NCBI GenBank assembly: GCA_033439795.1
Contig: JAUTDP010000011.1
Span: forward strand, 372,001-436,000
Direction: 5' to 3'
From: Sordaria brevicollis
Taxonomy: Eukaryota > Ascomycota > Sordariomycetes > Sordariales > Sordariaceae
DNA: 64,000 bases
A model generated the notes under the pieces. The model searched no databases. It was not told the origin of the DNA and saw only the letters and a list, made by a program, of their open reading frames with translations. The position numbers were made by a program, and so were the translations under genes. Shown here piece after piece: positions 9,266 through 20,273 of this stretch; positions within the stretch are counted from its first letter, which is position 1; each line of letters begins with the position of its first letter.

Positions 9266-12200
9266 GAGGAAACCTACATGTACCCACCCAAAACCTACCT
9301 ACACCCAGTTTTTGAAATCGAACCTACTAACACCCAGTTTCCTTCTATAATAGCTGTTATGTAAATTTCGCTGTTTTTAGTATAAATCTAACCGTTTTAT
9401 ATAGTTATAAATATTTGAATTATTCGGTTGGGTGACTTAGAATCGCTAAATCCCAATATTCGTAACTCTATTATATTTTGTAATATTTTTATAGTATTAA
9501 GTATAAACTATAGTAAATCGATTATTCTACTCCTCCAACCTATCTACCCCATTATATCGATTATTTAAGGAAGTAAAGGTCGAAATTGTAAATAATATCT
9601 CGATCGGTACCCCCTATCCTCCTTCACTCTATTCTACCTTTCGAGCTCTTTATTCTACCTTTCGAGCTTTCTACTCTATTTCTCGAATTCTCCCTATTTA
9701 GTACTACGCCTCCTCCTTATTTATCTCCTCCTTTTCCTCCTCCTCCTCTTCCTCTTCATTATTAATAATTTCGATATAATTACGGGCTTTATTTAGGGTA
9801 GCGGTAACGGTAGCGGTAATATCCCTAGTATTAAATTGCTCGATATTATCCCCAAATTTGTATTAAGAATAATTATAATATATAAATACTTTAATAAGTG
9901 CTATATTTTTAAATTTACCGCGGGGAACTTTAATACGCCTAATCCTACTTTTATTTTTACTCTACATCGCTTATTTAGATAATTTATTAAGAAAAATAGC
10001 CTTATTACTAAACGGATTACCCTATTTAAGTAGGCGACCCTTAGGTATACCTTTAGCGGCTAATCGAAATTGTAAATATTTATTTATTACATTTTAATAT
10101 AATAATTAATATAAGAAAATATTGGAATATATTATTAATTATTTATTCGGCGCTAGGTTAAATATTAATATAAATAATAATTAGTTTTAATAATTAAGAT
10201 TTCGTTACCCTTTTCCTTAGTTTCTTCTATTTTATATACGTATAGGAAACTATATTAGGATTTAAACTACTTAATATATAATCGAAGGCGGGTAGTAAAT
10301 AGGCGTAAAATTGGTCGGGTAGTTTAGAATTATTAATATTAACCTTCTAAAAGCCGGTACGCTTATAATATAATATCGAGGGGTATATTATTAAATTAAG
10401 GACGATTAAATTAATTTATACGTATTCTCGATATTCAAGAGGTAAATTTCTCTTTAAAATAAATATAGCGCTACGTTATATATTAGTAAATAGTATATTA
10501 GAAATTTATAAAACTATTGCGAATAAATAATCTATATAATTTAATAAAATTATTATTGGATTTAATCGGCGACGTAATTCTTTATTCTAAATTGAAGTAA
10601 CATTTCGTATAATACCCAATTTATTTAATTTTATTAGGCATTAAATCGTTAATAATTTAATTAATAATAATCGGCTATATTTCTTCAAATTATTAGCGGA
10701 AGAGAGCTTATACTTCTTTAAATTCCGTAACCGTTAGGGCGTAAATTATATATTACTATAAATAAAATAAGCCTATTCTAATATCAATTACCTTAATAGG
10801 GAGCGAATTTAGTTTAATTTAAATTCGTATAGCCGTTTTAACCTTTTTATATATACGGCGGAATTTTACGATATTATTTTAATTTTATTAATTTATAGCC
10901 TTTTATTATAATTGATTTATAGTAGTTTCGTTATTAAAATTATTATTATTATTCTCTTCTTTATTTAACTTATTATTAAATTATCCTCTATCCTCCTTTT
11001 AAGCGTCGTTTTATTTTATATATACCTAATTATTTTTAAAGTATTTTATAATATTATAATTAATATATTAAATATAATATTAATATTAAATATTAGGGAA
11101 GATTTAATTAATTGCTTTAATTAATTAGGTATCGTTATCGGTTATAATTATTTTTAGCTTTAAGATATTTAAATAATTAATAGTTTTTTTAATTTATTCG
11201 ATTAATTATTTAAATCCTTCGTCCCTTTTATTATTAATAGTTATTTAAAAGATTAATATCGAAGTTTTTTCGGGTATTAATATAATATTTTATACAATTA
11301 GTATATAATATTAATTAATTTTATAAGTAATATTAAGAAGGAGGGTATATAAATAACGCCGCTATATTTTCTATTACTTCGTTATTACTTAAAACGTATA
11401 TTATAAAACGGTAAATTCGCGATTTTTATTTCTATTATTATTATTCTCTATTTTTAAACTATTATATTAATTAAATTCTATATAGCGGATTATAATTAAC
11501 TAATAGGTTTCGAATAAATAAACGAAAATTTATATATTTTAATACCTTCCCCTTTTTATCCTTTTAAACCGCTATTATATATTATCCAAATCTTTATAAA
11601 TAAGGAAAATATAAGGATATTTATCTTTAAATTAAATATAGGCTTCGCGTATAATTATTAACCATTAACCGAGGAGGTTATAAAGGTAATCCTAATATTC
11701 GTTATCGAGGGAATAGAATTGAAATATTATATAATTATTAAAATAACGAAAGAAAGGATAACCTTTATATATAAAATTCTTAACTTTAATAGTATACCGG
11801 TAATTATTCTTCTTTATAAATTAAAGAATAATTGAAAATAAGTAATTTAGCGCGTATTTTTTAATTGAAATTTTACACTTTTTATATAAATTTACCAACG
11901 GGTTAAATTTTTTACAGGTAAAGTCGTACTTTATAATAACGCGTTAAGTAATAATTAAATTAATTAACCGAAGAGGGTAATTTTTAAGGAATAGGTTATT
12001 ATATTTAATCGTAAAATTAAAGTAGTAGCGGCGGTATATCGAAATAAAATAGGTAAAAGTATTATTAAAATTAGGTTAGGGTAATATATTAAATATAAGA
12101 TCGTTGGCGGGTACTTCCTATTTAATATTACTATTGAAGGTTAAATCAATTACCTACATAGTAGAAAAAACGTTCAAATCGACGGAAGAGGTAAAGGAAA

Positions 12201-12668
12201 TAAATTCGTTACGTAGGCGAAATTGAATAAATAAGGGAATATTAGTAAATATTTAATATAATAATTTAAAATTAATTAATAATAATTGCGTTTAATTAAA
12301 GGGATTTGAATACGATTATAATTAATTAATTCGAATAAAGTTATATATTTTAATAATATTTTTAATATTAGGTATTATATAATATAGGGTATAGAGTATA
12401 AGGCTTTAAAGTAATAGTATAAGGAGGTATTAATAAAAGTATAAAGTATTAACTTCGACTTCGAAAAAATTTAATTAAATTAGCGTAATATTTTAATATA
12501 TTAGAATTATAAAATTTAGTAAGTAAAAACGGGGTTTTCAATATTAGGTATTATCCAATTGGCCGTTCCATTTTTTGAGTGGGCCCCGCTAAGAACTGGG
12601 TATTAATAGGTTCGACCTAGAAAAACTGGGTGTAAGTAGGTTTTAGGTGGGTGCATGTAGGTTTCCTC
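9266..12668. mobile_element. RIP-degraded DNA transposon, 3403 bp, long terminal inverted repeats, 8-bp target duplication
   Basis: The ends are inverted repeats of about 75 bp that start GAGGAAACCTACATG. They share further blocks such as AAAACCTAC, ACACCCAGTTTTT and TCGAACCTA, and differ mainly by C/T or G/A changes. The flanks carry an exact 8-bp duplication TTAAGTAA. The interior is extremely AT-rich with stops in every frame, so no transposase can be read. An 8-bp duplication with long inverted repeats fits hAT-type or Mutator-like elements; I cannot choose between them. The decay pattern is that of RIP. The element separates paralogue C from D. Confidence 0.85.
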
Positions 12669-12676
12669 TTAAGTAA
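12669..12676. other. Right target-site duplication of the 3.4-kb DNA transposon
   Basis: Exact TTAAGTAA matching 9258-9265. Confidence 0.85.
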
Positions 12677-12844
12677 ATACACACGGGTCGTTGGTTGCTA
12701 AACTCTGAGCCGCGCTATCCCTTCGCCGGAATCGGCCATCGGTGTGATCAAATTGTGTGTTTGTCAAAATAACACGAGATACAATGATAGTAAGGGTGAG
12801 TGACTCTCTTTTGTCACTAATATAGCGCTCGAACGAATAAAAAA

Positions 12845-13250
12845 GAGAAACCCTATTTTCACCTACCCTTTTCCCTAAATCCACCCACCCTCTCAATGAT
12901 ATCTTAAAGTATTGCTATAAGGAAGTATTCAATGGCCTTCAGATTTCTTAATTTAAATTTTCAAGGTCCTTTCTATCCATCAGCGATTTCAGATGTCAAA
13001 AATTCTTGATTCATATCAACATTTTAGGCTATGTGCAAGCGGAATATCCAAAGTATATAAAGTATTCGATAATACCCAAAAATCTTATATATAACTTCCA
13101 ATAAAAGAGAGTAGGTAATTCATTATAACGATGGAATTTAAGAGGGTTTATTTCAGGACCTAATACTTTACGACGTGGGCAAACATTTAGGAAATCTTTG
13201 AAAAGGGTGGGTGGATTTAGGGAAAAGGGTGGGTGAAAATAGGGTTCCTC
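12845..13250. mobile_element. 406-bp MITE with 8-bp target duplication, ends related to the neighbouring transposon
   Basis: The left end starts GAGAAACCCTATTTTCACC and the right end, on the other strand, starts GAGGAACCCTATTTTCACC. The inverted repeats run about 50 bp, through TTTTCCCTAAATCCACCCACCC. The flanks are an exact duplication ATAAAAAA (12837-12844 and 13251-13258). The interior is AT-rich and non-coding. The GAGG-AACC start, CCCACCC blocks and 8-bp duplication resemble the larger element ending 177 bp to the left, so the same transposase type may have moved both. Confidence 0.85.
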
Positions 13251-13258
13251 ATAAAAAA

Positions 13259-14680
13259 GGCGACTTATCCATCTCCGAGACATCAGTTGGTGATGAGCTC
13301 TCAAAGGGCGGAACGTCTTGGATACAGGGTGTGTTTCGCGGTTGATGGTTCACCAGTCTCGAAACAAAAACGTATTCGGGTCACGGGAGGAGCCCGGGGT
13401 CAACTGTCCCATCACTTCACTGGGCATGCAGCTGCGTTATGCAGTAGGAAGATACATGGCGTTAAGGCAGACCGAGATTGGTACGTAGGTCCATATCTTG
13501 GTTCTACCATTGTCGAGCTTCCCCGTTTCTCCTTCCTCCATCTTCTTTCTTCACAGTCCAGTCCTTCATCGCTCAATCGACAAGTTCCATCTTTCGACAT
13601 TGCCATTCTTCCTTGCCAAACCAAAGTATGGAAGGAGTCAATGCCTAGCCAGTCCAGCTGGCCCAGTCCTCTTCCTTTCCATGCCAGATTCCATGCTTCT
13701 TCCCCGCTTTCTTCTCCAGATGGAGCACATCGAGCACCCAGGGCTGCATCAAACCCATAATCTCAGGGTTCCGGAGCTACGCCAACATCAAATACCGTCA
13801 GTACGTTGGATCTTTATTGCAGGGCGACTGGTAGGGGGGGGTCTCCGAGCTTGTCAACGGTTCAACAACGGTGTACAAACTCACCTGCCAGATGTTTCTC
13901 CATGAGCAACGAAGCGTTCGTATGGTAAAGTACTACCACTACATGACCACGCATGGTTCCCAATTGTATTGGTGTGTCCTTGGGATCCGGACCGAGATCT
14001 TGGCGTCAGGCATCGTGAAGGAGTAGAGGTAAAGTGCCTACGCCTATGTTGTCTGTAGGTTAAAGCTCGCGATGTTGTGTTGGAGGCTGTTGTGGCGTGA
14101 TTTCGCTGGAGAAGGTGCTTGGATTGAGAAGAAGACCAAGGTAGCTGATATCGCGATGATGGTGGTGGACGGATTATGCTATCTAGAAGTTGAGATTCAC
14201 AGACGCTTTATACTTGGCTATGGGAAGAAAACCGGCGAGGGCGAGGAATATTAAGATGCTATAACGATCCAAAAATGGAACAAACGGGGGCTTAAAGCAC
14301 GCCAACACAGTCTGTATCTCAAGTAAAGCTCCCAAATTGCGTTCATCTTTTGAATCTCACCGGTCGTCGTCGTGCTGTCCGGTCTCTGAACCCTGGGCAC
14401 TGTATGTACTTCAAAGGATGAACAGTATGCGAGCATCCAGCTTTGTGCAGAACCTCATCCCTAACGTTATCTCATCCATTATATCAACAATTTAACATGC
14501 CCGATAGGAGAGCTTCACTACTGTATCTCCGACAAGCAAATCGCGATACCCCTTATACAAGGCTTTTGCCTGCCCAAGCCATCTATCAATGTATTTCCTA
14601 CGGAGTTCAATGCACGAATATCAACCATTGCGCAAGCGAAACACAAGAACCGGTTAACCTGTATCCTCTTCCCCTCCCTG
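13259..14680. other. Spacer between the MITE and paralogue D
   Basis: No supported gene. It contains copy 3 of the 16-base motif and a pyrimidine-rich stretch at 13530-13580. An open frame of 60 codons at 14072-14254 (plus) has no recognisable motif. The unusual 1-kb gap between motif copy 3 and the stop of D suggests another family gene may once have stood here, but I can read no remains. Confidence 0.35.
13648..13663 (-). repeat. 16-base hairpin-capable motif, copy 3
   Basis: Exact GCCAGTCCAGCTGGCC, here about 1 kb beyond the stop of paralogue D rather than close to it. Confidence 0.65.
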
Positions 14681-15802
14681 TCATTCGTTGTCACTGAGTC
14701 CACCATCGGAACTTGGAGGCGAATATCGCAAATCACTGTTTGGCAGCCTGCCCCTCGCGTGTTCGCGTTCCCATTCTATAATCAACCTCTTTTTAGGAGT
14801 AAACAGGTCCTCCCTCCTGATGGCACGAAGCTTCTCGAGGAGTTCTCGCTGCTTCTCGGCTGTGTTGTTTAAAGACGAAAAGTCAGTTGAGATGTTCTCT
14901 CATCCTATGCAATATCACGTAGACTGCTGGTGCATAAGAAGCAGGGACAACTTACTCAAGGAATGGTGCCTTTGTAATCCCGCTTCCGATCTCGCATCAA
15001 CCTGTACCGAGGATACCAAAACCCCTGCAGCAAAATAATCTGTCGTCTCGCCTGTCGAAGGTGGAGGTCCATTTTCCCAGAGCTCATAGGGTAAGCGGCT
15101 CGTTAAGAAGCTCTGAGGGGCGTATTGTGAACTCTCATTGATGGTCATTAGTGAGGTGTGGAGATAAACCCGGAACTGGAGGCTGAATCTTTGACCACCG
15201 ACGAACTTCTCCTGGAGATTATGGATGTCGATGAGGTAATACAGGAAGTCGCCTTCGCCGTCGACATTGAGCTTTCGTGCCGGGTACACCTCTTCAGGAT
15301 AACCACACCGCCCATTGGGCCTTATCCTCTTCCTCTCTTCAAGCTCATTCTCTAAACCCTCCATAATTTGCTGAATGAGATTATGCCTGGAAGCGACTGA
15401 TGACTCGTTTTGGGGGGTACCTCCAGGTCCCGAGCCTCCACCGCAGGTTGACTGGCAACCAGGAGAGGGCTGTAGGTTCCCTTGAGATGAAGGAACAATC
15501 GCGACTGTAACAAAACTTCCATCCGGTGACCAATAACGCGGGTCAGGTATAGCCACCTTCAGGACCGCCAGGCAGTCCATCGTCTCCATATCGTTTTGAG
15601 CGAATCGACTCGGGGGCGCAAGAGCAAACTCAGCCGTGAGCGGAATACCTGATGCGTCCCTGATGACAGGATAACCGAGCTTCTCTTCCACTTTCTTGGG
15701 ATTTGACAGGTTCTCGCCCTCCTTCGAAGCGAGGTACGGACTAGGACGAGCGAGTAGTCTGGAGCCAGCCAACCATTCTGCAACGTCGCTCTGCTGGTTC
15801 AT
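14681..15802 (-). CDS. Cluster paralogue D: velvet-like-core protein, 341 aa
   Basis: Exon 1 runs 15802-14956. A 96-nt phase-1 intron (14955-14860; GTAAGT, CAACTGAC, AACACAG) and exon 2 (14859-14681, TGA) complete 342 codons. I chose the ATG at 15800-15802 because the open frame above it has no other ATG. Core landmarks are LTAEFALAPPSRF, AVLKVAIPDPRYW, then an inserted Gly/Ser/Asn-rich loop with a charged helix (ENELEERKRI), then FLYYLIDIHN and FSLQFRVYLHTS, and finally AAGVLVSSVQVDARS. The tail after the intron (EKQRELLEKLRAIRRE) is a clear amphipathic helix and shows best the pattern of Q, L and K/R that other members share. TATAAAG lies about 110 bp upstream. The gene is intact; its function is unknown. 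Confidence 0.8.
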
Positions 15803-15911
15803 TGTGTTGAAGTTTATCTGATGTCGTTGTTTCTGGAACAAAAGGTTGAATGGACAGTGAGCAAGCTGGGGCGACGGTGAGTGTCGTAACCGGCCAGGAC
15901 GAGCTGCCGGG

Positions 15912-15918
15912 CTTTATA
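15912..15918 (-). promoter_or_regulatory. TATA-like box of paralogue D
   Basis: Minus-strand TATAAAG, about 110 bp upstream of the chosen ATG. Confidence 0.45.
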
Positions 15919-17151
15919 ATCACATCGTTGACCACATGAGGGTCGGGCACCTAATTCAGCGGGCGGCTCTGTCTTGACCTCCAGACACAAGCATCCTGCC
16001 AAGTATCCAGCGCGTAAATGGCGCTGATTGTCTCGTGATGAGCTCAAAGGCTGTTGTTTGCCGAATCCTAAGCGCCATGGGAATGATGAACTCAAAGATG
16101 ACGAGTGTAGATGGCTCGTCAAACGTGTTGTTGGTGCTCCTTTCTCAAGACCGTGTCGATGTTGGGTGACAAGAACTCCAAAGTCACTCAATGTTTATCT
16201 GTTAAGCCCAGTGTTGTATTCACCGCTATGCACTAACAGATACGGTCGCCGTGACTTTCCAAGCATTGGATGTTGGTGCGAGACGGTTCATCCCAACAAA
16301 GAGCATTCTTTGTCCGCGCTCCTGGAAGGGATGTAGTAAGCGCTCGCAGTCCGGGAGTGTTGGTTTCAAAGCTTTTGCATCAAGAATCCAGAAGACATTA
16401 CCGGATTGACAAGATTTTTGGAAGCGCTGTCATGTGCCAGGATGGAGATCGCGATGTTGGGCGGAGGGACAATGGCGGCAAAGCAATGACCACCGCGTCT
16501 TTTCCCCAAAGTTTCTTGTGAGGTGCATAGTAGTGTCTCTAATTAAATATTTCATGCACTTAAATAAGCAAATATCAGTGTTGTGGAGATATCATGGTCG
16601 AGTGTCTTTGAGCTCCCGGCTTCCTTCCGAGTTGAGCCCAGTCCGGTGACATGGCAGCAACCACCCATTGCGAAAATGACAGTGACGACCAGTGTCTTCT
16701 CACTCTGTGATCTTCAAATACATTGAACTTAACAATTCAATTCTCATAGCGGGCGGCACGTCGGTCTTGGGATGGGAAGCTCGGGCCTGCACAACGCACA
16801 TGCACTTCTGATATCCATACATCATAACAATCACGTCACCTCAATGCCGGTGGACTGTTTCTTCTTCATTGCCATCATCCAGGTCTTGGACATCTGATTC
16901 AGCAGAATGATCATCAAATGTACGAGAAATTTCAGGTCAAACGAGTGTATTTCTAACAAAGCCAAAAATGCAGTAACAATCCCAATCCTGAACCACCACC
17001 GAAGGGTAAGAGATCTCTTTCTTCAACATTTCACAGCAGACCGAACCAGAACTCCTGTCAATATCGCTCACTGAAGGGCGTCACAATGAAGAGCCAGTTT
17101 TTGCTGAAGCCTAGGTCCGTTCCTGCCGATCAAAAACATGAGTGTCTCCCC
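15919..17151. other. Spacer upstream of paralogue D, no gene seen
   Basis: GC is typical of unique Neurospora DNA. The open frames are short, overlap on both strands, and show no motif or splice extension. Confidence 0.35.
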
Positions 17152-17167
17152 GCCAGTCCAGCTGGCC
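17152..17167 (-). repeat. 16-base hairpin-capable motif, copy 4 (3' flank of paralogue E)
   Basis: Exact GCCAGTCCAGCTGGCC, 231 bp beyond the original stop codon of paralogue E (17398-17400). The Copia insertion has cut this 3' end off from the body of the gene. Confidence 0.7.
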
Positions 17168-17397
17168 TCGATTCTCTCCTTCGCTTTCCTGTCATATCCT
17201 TCCATGCGCTCTCCCTAACTCCACCCACCCTGAGATGCTTCCGGCCCGCTCACTACACTCACAGAGCTGAGCAACGATGTGTTGCCGCCCCTGGGATCTC
17301 AGTCCTTGATCCAGCAGGCGTTGGCTGATCGAACCCTTGCGCGCGGCTCAAGACCTCGCTGGGATCCAAGGTTGCTCTAGCGTTGCTGAGTTGGCCG

Positions 17398-17512
17398 TTA
17401 AGCCGCAGCGTTTTTCTTTTTTTCTTCCTCGTTCTTCTTCATCTCATCAATTTGGTCCTGCTCTTCCTTGGAGAGCTGGACAAAGATGGTAGGCTGGACT
17501 TGTAGGAGTGGC
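17398..17512 (-). pseudogene. Severed 3' exon fragment of paralogue E
   Basis: Read on the minus strand after the duplicated GCCAC, this piece gives 36 uninterrupted codons ending in TAA: QPTIFVQLSKEEQDQIDEM, then a Lys/Glu-rich end. The frame is exactly the one in which exon 2 of paralogue E runs into the other side of the Copia element at 24463. Taken together with one copy of the 5-bp duplication, the exons sum to 654 nt, a whole number of codons. The fragment has kept its open frame next to heavily mutated DNA. Confidence 0.8.
17508..17512. other. Left target-site duplication of the 17.5-kb Copia element
   Basis: GTGGC, repeated exactly at 24463-24467. Confidence 0.85.
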
Positions 17513-17710
17513 TATTGAATCTGCACGACTGGGACGAATGGAATGAGGAGGAGGAGTGGATAAAAAGAAGAAAAAAAGCTTAATTATTAAGGAAAAGGGA
17601 AGAACTTGCCGGGTAGGCAAGCGAATAATATATATACAAGTGGTGGCAATGCTATAAAATAATCTAAAACCATATTACGATATCCTATCTATTTAGTAAA
17701 ATTTCCAATA
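17513..17710 (-). repeat. Left LTR of Copia element 1 (198 bp)
   Basis: Direct repeat of 24265-24462, same length. Starts TATTG and ends CAATA, which is the RIP-altered form expected from TGTTG and CAACA. It differs from the other LTR mostly by C/T and G/A changes. Confidence 0.85.
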
Positions 17711-19009
17711 CTCCCCCTCGAATTAATATAGGTCGTAATAATACCCTTTTCCTCTAATATTTATAAATTATTAATAATTTTAAAGAAAACGTAAAAAAGC
17801 CGCATAATTTATTATGCGAGAAGGGTTAGAAATAATAAAAATTTTTAATCCAAACGTCCTTAATTAAAACCGATACTATTATTTTATCTATTTCTATAAT
17901 TTAAATTGAATAATAATATATATAAGTCGGTACGGCCAAAATTAATTAAAAGAAATATTCGTAAATTAAAAATCGTAAACGAATTTCGCGGAATTGCGGA
18001 TTTAATCGTCGGTTCGAAAATTTATTAAAGTAATTACTAGTAAATTTATAAAAGGGTATACTAAAAAATAATATATAAATAATATAAATTTAATAATAAT
18101 TAAGGGAAATAAATATAATAGGTATTTTTAATAAAGAAATTATTTAAATTAGTCTAAAAGTATTTTTAAATCGGATAAAGGTATTTAAAAGTAATATTTT
18201 AGTAAAGCCGTCGGCGATTTACTATTCGGTAATTATATAACGGAAGTCGACCTTACTAAATATTTATTTTTTACGGTAAAAAAACCTTTAAACCTCTATA
18301 TATTTAATTCGAATATAAAATTAAAGGTTTTTTATAAGCGCTATAACTCCTTCGTTATTTTTATAAATAATAATTACTTTAAATTTATTAATAATATTAA
18401 ATTCTTAAAGCAATTATTTAAATTAAATAACCTCTTTTATCGTTTATATTTATTTAATAAATTTTACTTTATAAGAAAATAAAATAATTATAAATTATCG
18501 TTTAAAATTCTAATTAATAATATTATTACCTATATTAAATAGGTAATTTAAAGTTAAACGTCGTTTTTAAATATCTTCCGCCTAATCGGCGTCTATAAAC
18601 CTTTTTAAATTATAAATTGGGCTGGTATAAATAAATTCTAAAGTGAACGAACTTTATAAGTATTTAAAAATCCGTTTTACAATAGTAATATACGCTTTAA
18701 TAAGATTAAATATATATTTACTATAATAAGATATAATAAATACGATATTAAAACGAATTCTTAACATTGCGTATATTAAAGATTTAATAGCGTTAATATA
18801 TTATACTTTATTTTCTTAGGGAATTTTAAAGTCTAGAGGCGGCTTTAATATTTTAATTATTAATATAGGAATTTTAATAAGGTTAATATCCTAAAGGTAA
18901 AAATTCCGTAAAATTTTTTTAATATACGCTTTTTAGGATAGGCGAATAATATAATTTACCCAATTGCGAATTATTATTATATTTAAATAAAAGGAATATA
19001 ATTTTATAT

Positions 19010-19115
19010 CGATTATTTAAAACCGTTTATTAAAAACTTCTTTAAATTCTTTAATTTCAATTTTAAAGGGGCTGGTAATTAATAAATTATTAACGTAAAT
19101 AACAATATAAATTTA
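19010..19115 (-). pseudogene. Reverse transcriptase relic of Copia element 1
   Basis: The minus-strand frame gives IYIVIYVNNLLITSPF and then KEFKEVFNKRF before a stop. The two Asn residues in YVNN are what G-to-A change makes of the catalytic Asp codons. The copy is non-functional. Confidence 0.7.
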
Positions 19116-19199
19116 TCCTTTATAAAAAATACTATTATCGGCGGTAAAAAATTTAAAACCTTATTCTTTTAAAAAAGTAAATAATATTTAATACTAAAT

Positions 19200-19485
19200 T
19201 GTAAAGTCACAGGTACGAGAGGGTGAGAGCAGGTCGCACAAGGTAGGTCTATTCTGGGAGAAAGACTTTAGCCTGGCTAGATACGAGTCTCTGGCCAGGA
19301 GCTGTCCTCTTTTATACTTGTGCGCTTCCCTGTGGGTCCGGAACGGTCGGCGCCCGGACTCCGAGATCCTTTCCTCCATGTCATGTCCTGCCATCCTTAT
19401 CTTATCCGCTATCTTATCCGTCGTCCTGGGCCACTGTACCCTGGTTGTGCGGGTCCCCCTAGGCCTTCCTAGCGATACCCTTATA
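19200..19485. mobile_element. Solo LTR (286 bp) nested in Copia element 1, not RIP-degraded
   Basis: A GC-normal island in AT-rich DNA. It starts TGTAAAGTC and ends TTATA, flanked by an exact 5-bp duplication TAAAT (19195-19199 and 19486-19490). There is no coding sequence. It lies about 100 bp from the RT relic. At 286 bp it is below the roughly 400-bp duplication length that RIP is known to need, which can explain its good state. Confidence 0.8.
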
Positions 19486-19930
19486 TAAATACGGGGTAAT
19501 TATTTTAAGCCGTATAAGGCTTTATTAAAACGATATATTAAATTAAGGTTATCGTCGAAGCCGGGGGGTTATTTTATATAAATTTCTTTTATAATTATAT
19601 TATATAAGAAGGCCGTTTAAACGTTTTGTTTATTTAAATTCTAAATCGAATATAATAGTAATGGTAAAAATAATTTTATATAATATAGGTTTAATTACTA
19701 TTACGAAGGTTTCGTTATAATTAATTCCTTTTATTTATTTAAAATTACGGATAATTTAATAAACTTTATAACGGATAATTTCGCTATTAATATTAATTTT
19801 TAATTTATATACCTATTTTTTAAAAAGAATTTTACGTCCTAAAGGTTTAGGGATTAAAATCTAAATATTATTATATATTAGAAATTTATATTCGGCGCTT
19901 ATAATTTATCGTTATTTTGATTAATAAAGG

Positions 19931-20273
19931 TGATACAGGAAATGTACAGTAGTTGAGAATAGATAGATGGATGGAATCCCTATGCCTGCCCTGGAAGGAC
20001 CACCTTCTAGAAACTACCGGCAGGCACTGGGCCGGCCTAGCCGGCCTTACCGGCCTTGTTGAACTTTAAAGGTCCTTTAGGACCTTTGAAGACCTTTATC
20101 AAGGCCACCATTCACAGGAGAGAAAGGAAGAGCCTTCTGGAAGCCTTGCAGCCACCTACTTAAGGCTGGCCGGCAGCCTTCTTTGGAAAAAGGCCTACTT
20201 CCTCCTCCTTATGCCTTTTCCTAGAATACCAGAATACATGGTCTTCTTTAGGATATCCCAGACTCCCGTACCA
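19931..20273. mobile_element. Second solo LTR (343 bp) nested in Copia element 1, not RIP-degraded
   Basis: Starts TGATACAGG and ends CGTACCA, flanked by an exact AAAGG duplication (19926-19930 and 20274-20278). It is a GC-rich island with GGCC-rich palindromic blocks near 20030 and an AGGTCCTTTAGGACCTTTG block near 20070. It differs in sequence from the other solo LTR, so it comes from another family. Confidence 0.8.

Noticed and set aside
9266..12668. Naming a transposase in the AT-rich DNA transposon
   Set aside because: Stops in all frames and heavy transition damage leave no motif I can defend.
13259..13905. Plus-strand frame of 175 codons and overlapping frames
   Set aside because: It starts inside the MITE end, has no motif, and is overlapped by other frames of similar length.
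14072..14254. 60-codon frame, plus strand
   Set aside because: Isolated, no motif, no splice extension; could be a relic but nothing supports it.
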